The notes beneath the pieces are model-generated. The model was given only the letters and a program-made list of their open reading frames with translations, made no database searches and had not been told where the DNA came from. A stretch of DNA of 40,055 bases, taken from assembly GCF_001074635.1 (NCBI RefSeq), contig NZ_JUQO01000016.1:1-40055 (forward strand), in the 5' to 3' direction. The stretch is from Streptococcus mitis (GTDB taxonomy: Bacteria; Bacillota; Bacilli; Lactobacillales; Streptococcaceae). This document shows, piece by piece, positions 34,621-40,055 of the stretch. A program made the translations under genes and the position numbers. Position 1 is the stretch's first letter, and every line of letters begins with the position of its first letter.

Positions 34621-35466
34621 TTATACAAATAAACGGACAAAGCTATAAAGCAATAAAATACTACCAAGCACGATACGGTATTTACCGAAAAGGGTAAAGT
34701 CGTGTTTTTTCACATAGCTTGTCAAGAAACGAATAGCGATCATGCTGACTGCAAAAGCGACTCCCATCGCAACCAAGAGCAAAAACAATTGCCCAAAGCT
34801 CAAGAGCTGTCCTGCTTTCACAAATTTGAAAATCTTTAATGCACTAGCTCCAAACATAACAGGAATTCCAAGATAGAAGGTAAATTCTGTCACAACAGAA
34901 CGACTAGTTCCATTCAACAAACCACCGACAATCGTTGCACCAGAACGGCTAGTTCCTGGTAAAAGGGCAAGAACTTGGAAGAGTCCGATATAGAAAGCTG
35001 TCGTATAAGGAAGTTTGTCCAACTCTGTTACACTTGGCTCTATTGCACGCGCTTTATTGCGCTTTTCCAAATAGATAAAGGCAATCCCATAGATAATCAA
35101 CATGAGAGCAACAGAAACCATATTATGGAAGTGGGTATCAAACCAATCATCAAATTTAAAGACGGCAAGTAAAGGCAAAGTGGCAACCAAGACCTTCAAC
35201 CACAGTCTCCAAGTCTTACGAACTTCCTGCTTGTCTTTACTTGGTTTAAAGGGATTTAGTTTATTAAAGTAAATCACCATAACTGCTAAAATAGCACCAA
35301 GCTGAATCACGACATTAAACATGGACATAAAGGCTTCACTCTGATTTTGGTATTGGATAAACTCCTCTGCTAAAATCAAGTGACCTGTACTGGAAATCGG
35401 CAACCATTCCGTAATTCCTTCAACAATACCGAAGAAGATAGATTTTAAAATTTCAATAAGATACAT
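34621..35466 (-). CDS. uppP: Undecaprenyl-diphosphatase
   Basis: A 281-residue BacA/UppP membrane protein with about eight helices. It recycles undecaprenyl pyrophosphate to the monophosphate lipid carrier used for peptidoglycan and other wall polymers, and gives some bacitracin tolerance. The two conserved active-site segments are present: [15 protein letters not shown] (16-30) and PGTSRSG (170-176). The start follows AGGAG at 35474-35478. It follows the DUF2207 gene with a gap of 60 bases and ends at the bidirectional terminator. Confidence 0.95.
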   Translation of the reverse strand: MYLIEILKSIFFGIVEGITEWLPISSTGHLILAEEFIQYQNQSEAFMSMFNVVIQLGAILAVMVIYFNKLNPFKPSKDKQEVRKTWRLWLKVLVATLPLLAVFKFDDWFDTHFHNMVSVALMLIIYGIAFIYLEKRNKARAIEPSVTELDKLPYTTAFYIGLFQVLALLPGTSRSGATIVGGLLNGTSRSVVTEFTFYLGIPVMFGASALKIFKFVKAGQLLSFGQLFLLLVAMGVAFAVSMIAIRFLTSYVKKHDFTLFGKYRIVLGSILLLYSFVRLFV

Positions 35467-35526
35467 AGATTACTCCTTTTTCTATCTTCCATTATAGCAT
35501 ATTTTTTCAGCCAGTGATAGCTCTCT

Positions 35527-37416
35527 TTAAAAGGCGCCGATACTGCCGCCACCTCCGCCTCCAGAGAAGCCACCGCCAGAACTTCCACTTCCAGAAGATA
35601 CAGAGTAGGTACTTGCTGTATTTGCGACATTTGCATAATGACTCATTTGCGCGCTTGAATGATAAAACATACTGTGCCAGCCATAAGCTACATAGAGGTT
35701 GATATCTGGATTTTCCACTTGGATCTGATGCACCTTCATCAAATGGCTGACCTTGTCCGCATAGCCAAATAAGGTCGCATAGACCAAGAGGCGATTCCAG
35801 ACCACAATACTTTCCAGTTCAGCCTGATCCAATCGTGCAATCTCACGCAACATATTTTCAAAACTGGTCCAGAGATAGTAGACTTCTGCCCCTGCTTCAT
35901 TTAGGACACCATCACGATTATCTAGACGAAGCTTCCAATAATAGAAAACAGCCAAAACCAAACCTAGAAAACCAAGTATTGGCAAGGGGATGTAAAGATA
36001 GCCATAAACATCCAAACTGTACAAGAACAAACCAAATCCGATAAATAGAGGTAGGATAGTAGAGAGTCCCATACCCACTTGCAAGGCCTTTTCCCCACCA
36101 GTTAAAGGACGATAGTAATCCGGAAGCCCCCAGAAGGTAACCCGATTTTTCACTCCTTCTTGCATCTGGTTCAATACTTCTTCAAAAGAAGATTTGAGCT
36201 GACGCCCCTTTGCTTGAATCCGTTTTTCATCAGAGGCTTTTGCTCTACGATAAAGACTATCAGATACCTTGTAATCCGCAAACAAATTGGAAAGAGTTTC
36301 TTCTTTTTTGCCTGAAAAAGCCAGATTTAGACAATCTTTCTCAAAACTGGACAAACCATCTTCTTTTACTAGCCTCAAACCAACTGCATCTCCTTCTGAA
36401 ATGATAGAGACATTTCCACGGTCTATCACATCTAGCAAGGTAGCTTGAATAAGTTGGTCAAAGGTGAATTTTCCTGCTCCTTTGGTTAGAGGACTCACTT
36501 CCTCCAAAGAGGTCGAGTAGACAGCCTCTGATAAAACCATAGGTTCTAATTCCATTGGTGGTTCATAGAGACGATGATTTTTGGCATATTTGACTGAAGG
36601 AGTGGTCTTTCTTCTATAGATGAAATAGAAGCAAACGCTCAATAACAAGGAGATAGAAAGTATCGAAGGGAAGACCCAAGTAACGAGTTGTTTACTTTGC
36701 TCTTTTTCTTTAACAATCGAGTCTTCTATCTTATTAAACTCCTCTAAACGATTCCCTTTCAACCCCTGATCCCTAGCGCTAGCAAAATCAGTTCGAGGCC
36801 AGTAGGCATGCAATTCAACTCCACGCTTAGCCGGAAGATTGTCTAAACGGATAGTATAATCAAGGTTACTCTTTTCAACCGTTCCCTCTCTAAAGAGTTT
36901 CCCTGTATGGAAAAAGAGTTTTTCTGCCCCCATGTCTCCCCTTACATGAAATTCAAACTTGCCAATAGACCCTGAACTGTCTGTTAAAGGTTGCCAATTT
37001 AATTCAGCGATATCATCATAAAGGAAAAGCAAATTTTTTAAGTTCCAAACGAGGTCAACTTCAACTGTGTCGCCTTCTTGACCTGGATTGTAGACTTTGA
37101 CAGTATAACCATCTGCTCCTTCTATCACTTCGCTCGTAACATCTGCTAGTTCAGCACCATTTTTCGCAGCCTGAACCTTTGGATGAGGATCAATGTCAAA
37201 TCCACTAGGCATCTTGCCAGCACGACCAAGCCCCACAATTTGACCCTTAAAGTCCTCCTCAAACTGGTAAACTATCTTCTGTCTAAATTCTGCCGTATTG
37301 TCTGCATGAATATACAAATCCCCTTGGTAGGAATTTATCTTGAAATCAATGGCAAAAACAGAGAGTGGCAGAAGGCAAAACAAGCCTAACACCAGTAAGA
37401 AAAAAGTTTTTTTCAT
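35527..37416 (-). CDS. DUF2207 membrane protein with Gly-rich tail
   Basis: A 629-residue protein with a signal peptide (about 1-22, ending SVFA). An extracellular DUF2207 beta domain spans about 24-240, then a helix (about 245-267), a cytoplasmic middle part (about 270-445), two adjacent helices (about 450-500) and a final domain. The C-terminus GSGSSGGGFSGGGGGGSIGAF is typical of the family. The TTG one codon earlier is not needed; ATG 37416 has GGGGG upstream. A TATAAT lies at 37447-37452. Function is unknown; a cell-envelope role is plausible from the surface domain and the neighbouring uppP. Confidence 0.88.
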   Translation of the reverse strand: MKKTFFLLVLGLFCLLPLSVFAIDFKINSYQGDLYIHADNTAEFRQKIVYQFEEDFKGQIVGLGRAGKMPSGFDIDPHPKVQAAKNGAELADVTSEVIEGADGYTVKVYNPGQEGDTVEVDLVWNLKNLLFLYDDIAELNWQPLTDSSGSIGKFEFHVRGDMGAEKLFFHTGKLFREGTVEKSNLDYTIRLDNLPAKRGVELHAYWPRTDFASARDQGLKGNRLEEFNKIEDSIVKEKEQSKQLVTWVFPSILSISLLLSVCFYFIYRRKTTPSVKYAKNHRLYEPPMELEPMVLSEAVYSTSLEEVSPLTKGAGKFTFDQLIQATLLDVIDRGNVSIISEGDAVGLRLVKEDGLSSFEKDCLNLAFSGKKEETLSNLFADYKVSDSLYRRAKASDEKRIQAKGRQLKSSFEEVLNQMQEGVKNRVTFWGLPDYYRPLTGGEKALQVGMGLSTILPLFIGFGLFLYSLDVYGYLYIPLPILGFLGLVLAVFYYWKLRLDNRDGVLNEAGAEVYYLWTSFENMLREIARLDQAELESIVVWNRLLVYATLFGYADKVSHLMKVHQIQVENPDINLYVAYGWHSMFYHSSAQMSHYANVANTASTYSVSSGSGSSGGGFSGGGGGGSIGAF

Positions 37417-37483
37417 CAACTAAGCCCCCTTTTTATCTTTGCTATCATTATATCATTTTTTCTCAAGTAAGGGCTTACCTATA

Positions 37484-37512
37484 TTGAAAAATAGAGTTTT
37501 TTTCGATAAAAT
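37484..37512 (+). promoter_or_regulatory. Promoter of the amino-acid ABC operon
   Basis: TTGAAA (37484-37489) and TAAAAT (37507-37512) with a 17-base spacer, 42 bases before the ATG, which has an AGGAG site at 37545-37549. Confidence 0.8.
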
Positions 37513-37554
37513 AGGAGACAGTTATTTTTTAATAGATTAGAAATAGGAGAAATC

Positions 37555-39120
37555 ATGAGAAAAATATACTTATCTATTTTCACAAGTCTTTTGCTGATGC
37601 TAGGACTTGTCAATGTTGCCCAAGCCGATGAATATTTACGCATCGGGATGGAAGCAGCATATGCTCCCTTTAACTGGACTCAGGATGATGATAGCAATGG
37701 AGCTGTCAAAATCGATGGGACTAACCAGTATGCTAACGGATACGATGTTCAAATCGCCAAGAAAATCGCTAAAGACTTAGGTAAAGAACCTTTGGTTGTT
37801 AAAACAAAGTGGGAAGGTCTAGTTCCTGCCCTTACTTCTGGTAAGATTGACATGATTATCGCAGGTATGAGTCCTACTGCCGAGCGTAAACAAGAAATTG
37901 CCTTTTCAAGCAGTTACTACACTAGCGAACCAGTTTTGCTTGTCAAAAAAGATTCTACTTATGCAAACGCAAAATCTTTGGATGACTTTAACGGTGCGAA
38001 AATCACTTCTCAACAAGGTGTCTACCTCTACGACTTGATTGCACAAATCCCGGGTGCTAAAAAAGAAACTGCCATGGGAGACTTCGCTCAAATGCGCCAA
38101 GCTCTTGAGGCTGGTGTCATTGATGCTTATGTTTCTGAACGCCCAGAAGCTCTGACTGCTGAAGCTGCTAACTCTAAGTTCAAGATGGTTCAGGTAGAAC
38201 CAGGTTTCAAAACTGGGGAAGAAGATACAGCTATCGCCATTGGACTTCGTAAAGATGACAACCGTATTAGCCAAATCAATGCCAGCATTGAAACCATTTC
38301 GAAAGATGACCAAGTTGCCTTGATGGATCGTATGATCAAGGAACAGCCTGCCGAAGCTACAACAACTGAAGAGACTAGCAGTAGTTTCTTTAGCCAAGTC
38401 GCTAAAATTCTTTCTGAAAACTGGCAACAACTCTTGCGTGGTGCTGGTATCACTCTTTTAATCTCTATAGTCGGAACCATCATAGGTCTCATTATCGGCC
38501 TTGCCATTGGTGTTTTCCGTACTGCTCCTCTCTCTGAAAATAAAGCCATTTATGGCCTACAAAAACTAGTTGGCTGGATTCTCAATATCTATATTGAAAT
38601 TTTCCGTGGTACCCCAATGATCGTTCAATCAATGGTTATCTACTATGGAACTGCCCAAGCTTTCGGTATCAACCTTGACCGCACACTAGCTGCTATCTTC
38701 ATCGTTTCAATCAATACCGGTGCCTACATGACTGAAATCGTCCGTGGTGGTATCCTAGCAGTTGACAAGGGACAATTTGAAGCCGCGACTGCTCTTGGTA
38801 TGACTCATAACCAAACCATGCGTAAGATTGTCCTACCTCAGGTTGTCCGCAATATCCTACCAGCAACTGGTAATGAATTTGTCATCAATATCAAAGATAC
38901 ATCTGTATTGAACGTTATCTCTGTTGTCGAACTTTATTTCTCAGGAAATACCGTAGCAACGCAAACCTATCAATACTTCCAGACATTTACAATCATCGCC
39001 GTGATTTACTTTGTCCTCACCTTCACCGTAACACGTATCCTACGCTTCATCGAGCGCCGAATGGACATGGATACCTATACTACAGGTGCTAACCAAATGC
39101 AAACGGAGGATTTGAAATAA
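37555..39120 (+). CDS. Polar amino-acid ABC transporter: substrate-binding domain fused to permease
   Basis: A 521-residue fusion. A signal peptide (1-24, ending VAQA) precedes a PBP2-type binding domain (about 28-270, opening [13 protein letters not shown]). Then come a short linker and a HisM/GlnP-type permease (about 288-505) with the coupling segment [21 protein letters not shown]. Because the signal sequence is not a lipobox, the binding domain is held by the permease. Fusions of this kind (GlnPH-like) are common in lactic-acid bacteria and usually take up glutamine/glutamate or other polar amino acids. The ATPase gene overlaps its stop by one base. The exact substrate is not readable. 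Confidence 0.93.
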   Translation: MRKIYLSIFTSLLLMLGLVNVAQADEYLRIGMEAAYAPFNWTQDDDSNGAVKIDGTNQYANGYDVQIAKKIAKDLGKEPLVVKTKWEGLVPALTSGKIDMIIAGMSPTAERKQEIAFSSSYYTSEPVLLVKKDSTYANAKSLDDFNGAKITSQQGVYLYDLIAQIPGAKKETAMGDFAQMRQALEAGVIDAYVSERPEALTAEAANSKFKMVQVEPGFKTGEEDTAIAIGLRKDDNRISQINASIETISKDDQVALMDRMIKEQPAEATTTEETSSSFFSQVAKILSENWQQLLRGAGITLLISIVGTIIGLIIGLAIGVFRTAPLSENKAIYGLQKLVGWILNIYIEIFRGTPMIVQSMVIYYGTAQAFGINLDRTLAAIFIVSINTGAYMTEIVRGGILAVDKGQFEAATALGMTHNQTMRKIVLPQVVRNILPATGNEFVINIKDTSVLNVISVVELYFSGNTVATQTYQYFQTFTIIAVIYFVLTFTVTRILRFIERRMDMDTYTTGANQMQTEDLK

Positions 39121-39860
39121 TGACACAAGCAATCCTTGAAATTAAACACCTCAAAAAATCCTATGGACAAAACGAAGTGTTAAAAGACATTTCTCTCACT
39201 GTCCACAAGGGAGAAGTTATCTCTATCATCGGAAGCTCTGGAAGCGGAAAATCAACCTTCCTACGCTCTATTAACCTACTTGAAACACCAACTGATGGAC
39301 AAATCCTTTACCATGGACAAAACGTCCTCGAAAAAGGCTATGACCTCACGCAATACCGTGAAAAGTTGGGGATGGTTTTCCAATCCTTTAACCTCTTTGA
39401 AAATCTTAACGTACTTGAAAACACAATTGTCGCTCAGACGACTGTCCTTAAACGCGAACGTACAGAAGCTGAAAAGATTGCCAAAGAAAACTTGGAAAAG
39501 GTCGGCATGGGAGAACGCTACTGGCAAGCCAAACCAAAACAACTCTCAGGTGGTCAAAAACAACGTGTGGCCATCGCTCGTGCCCTTTCAATGAATCCTG
39601 ACGCCATTCTCTTTGATGAACCAACATCAGCTCTCGATCCAGAAATGGTTGGAGAGGTCCTCAAAATCATGCAAGATCTGGCTCAGGAAGGCTTGACTAT
39701 GATTGTTGTAACCCACGAAATGGAATTCGCCCGTGATGTCTCTCACCGTGTTATCTTCATGGATAAGGGTGTAATCGCTGAAGAAGGCAAACCAGAAGAC
39801 CTCTTCACTAATCCTAAAGAAGACCGTACAAAAGAATTCCTTCAACGCTATCTCAAATAA
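39120..39860 (+). CDS. glnQ: Polar amino-acid ABC transporter ATP-binding protein (GlnQ family)
   Basis: A 246-residue ATPase with Walker [10 protein letters not shown] (38-46), Q-loop QSFNLF, signature LSGGQKQR, Walker [12 protein letters not shown] and the H-loop VVTHEM. It has normal length for the HisP/GlnQ class and powers the fused binding-protein/permease just upstream. Its ATG overlaps the upstream stop (TAATG). A strong terminator lies 5 bases after the stop. The glnQ name reflects family; the substrate is unconfirmed. Confidence 0.93.
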   Translation: MTQAILEIKHLKKSYGQNEVLKDISLTVHKGEVISIIGSSGSGKSTFLRSINLLETPTDGQILYHGQNVLEKGYDLTQYREKLGMVFQSFNLFENLNVLENTIVAQTTVLKRERTEAEKIAKENLEKVGMGERYWQAKPKQLSGGQKQRVAIARALSMNPDAILFDEPTSALDPEMVGEVLKIMQDLAQEGLTMIVVTHEMEFARDVSHRVIFMDKGVIAEEGKPEDLFTNPKEDRTKEFLQRYLK

Positions 39861-39864
39861 AAAG

Positions 39865-39894
39865 AAAAGACTGCATCAATCGTGCAGTCTTTTT
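39865..39894 (+). terminator. Terminator of the amino-acid ABC operon
   Basis: AAAAGACTGCA (39865-39875) pairs with TGCAGTCTTTT (39883-39893+) around a short loop. It is T-rich at the 3' side and A-rich at the 5' side. Confidence 0.93.
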
Positions 39895-39903
39895 GCTGTC
39901 CTC

Positions 39904-40055
39904 ATACTCTTCGAAAATCTCTTCAAACCACGTCAGCTTCGCCTTGCCGTAGGTATATGTTACTGACTTTGTCAGTCTTATTTACAACCTCAAAGCAGTG
40001 CTTTGAGCAGCCTACGGCTAGCTTCCTAGTTTGCTCTTTGATTTTCATTGAGTAT
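39904..40055 (+). repeat. BOX element, boxA-boxB-boxC
   Basis: Full BOX layout on the plus strand: boxA ATACTCTTCGAAAATCTC through GCCTTGCCGTAGG (39904-39960), boxB with ACTGAC...GTCAGT and CTCAAAGCAGTGCTTTGAG (about 39961-40008), and boxC ending GATTTTCATTGAGTAT at the window edge. It is the reference copy here; the other two are truncated. Confidence 0.93.

Overview
The window looks like a chromosomal segment of a mitis-group Streptococcus (S. mitis, S. oralis or S. pneumoniae type). Three lines of evidence point there: BOX repeats lie at both window ends and near 30.8 kb, the pheS-GNAT-pheT arrangement is present, and gene blocks such as glnQ / uppP / dinB / pflB and trk / SAM hydrolase / ECF / trmL / ribU / PAP2 match pneumococcal gene order from memory. 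No database was searched, so species and novelty are inferences. I saw no rRNA, tRNA, CRISPR array or complete insertion sequence.

Layout. 0-1.7 kb: a POT peptide transporter (dtpT) whose promoter carries two CodY-box-like sequences. 2.0-11.9 kb: an AT-rich carbohydrate-acquisition island. It has a minus-strand operon (two CUT1-type ABC permeases, a lipoprotein binding protein, an internal hairpin, a YesL/DUF624 membrane protein and a GH31 glycosidase) and, divergently, a YesM/YesN-type two-component system. No transport ATPase is encoded with it. 11.9-12.6 kb: a scar region with a terminator, a roughly 134-bp palindromic element built around a perfect 23-bp inverted repeat with IS3-like TG...CA ends, and a decayed tyrosine-recombinase gene abutting the 3' end of rpsI. 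Together these suggest the island sits at an old integration site.

12.7-20.3 kb: rplM-rpsI with an L13 leader, an ABC-2 exporter pair, and pheS-GNAT-pheT under a T-box. 20.4-23.6 kb: an acetyltransferase, a ParB-like-fold protein, a PAP2 phosphatase, riboflavin transporter ribU under an FMN riboswitch, and trmL preceded by a structured leader RNA I cannot identify. 23.6-27.7 kb: an ECF vitamin-type transporter (T, fused A-A', UPF0397 S component) behind a SAM hydrolase. 27.9-30.7 kb: trkA-trkH potassium uptake.

31-40 kb: pflB with a CcpA cre site at its promoter, DNA polymerase IV, uppP, a DUF2207 membrane protein, and an amino-acid ABC transporter (binding protein fused to permease, plus ATPase).

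The most interesting parts are the orphan TCS/ABC/GH31 sugar locus, the palindromic element plus integrase scar beside it, the unidentified leader RNA before trmL, and the SAM hydrolase-ECF module.
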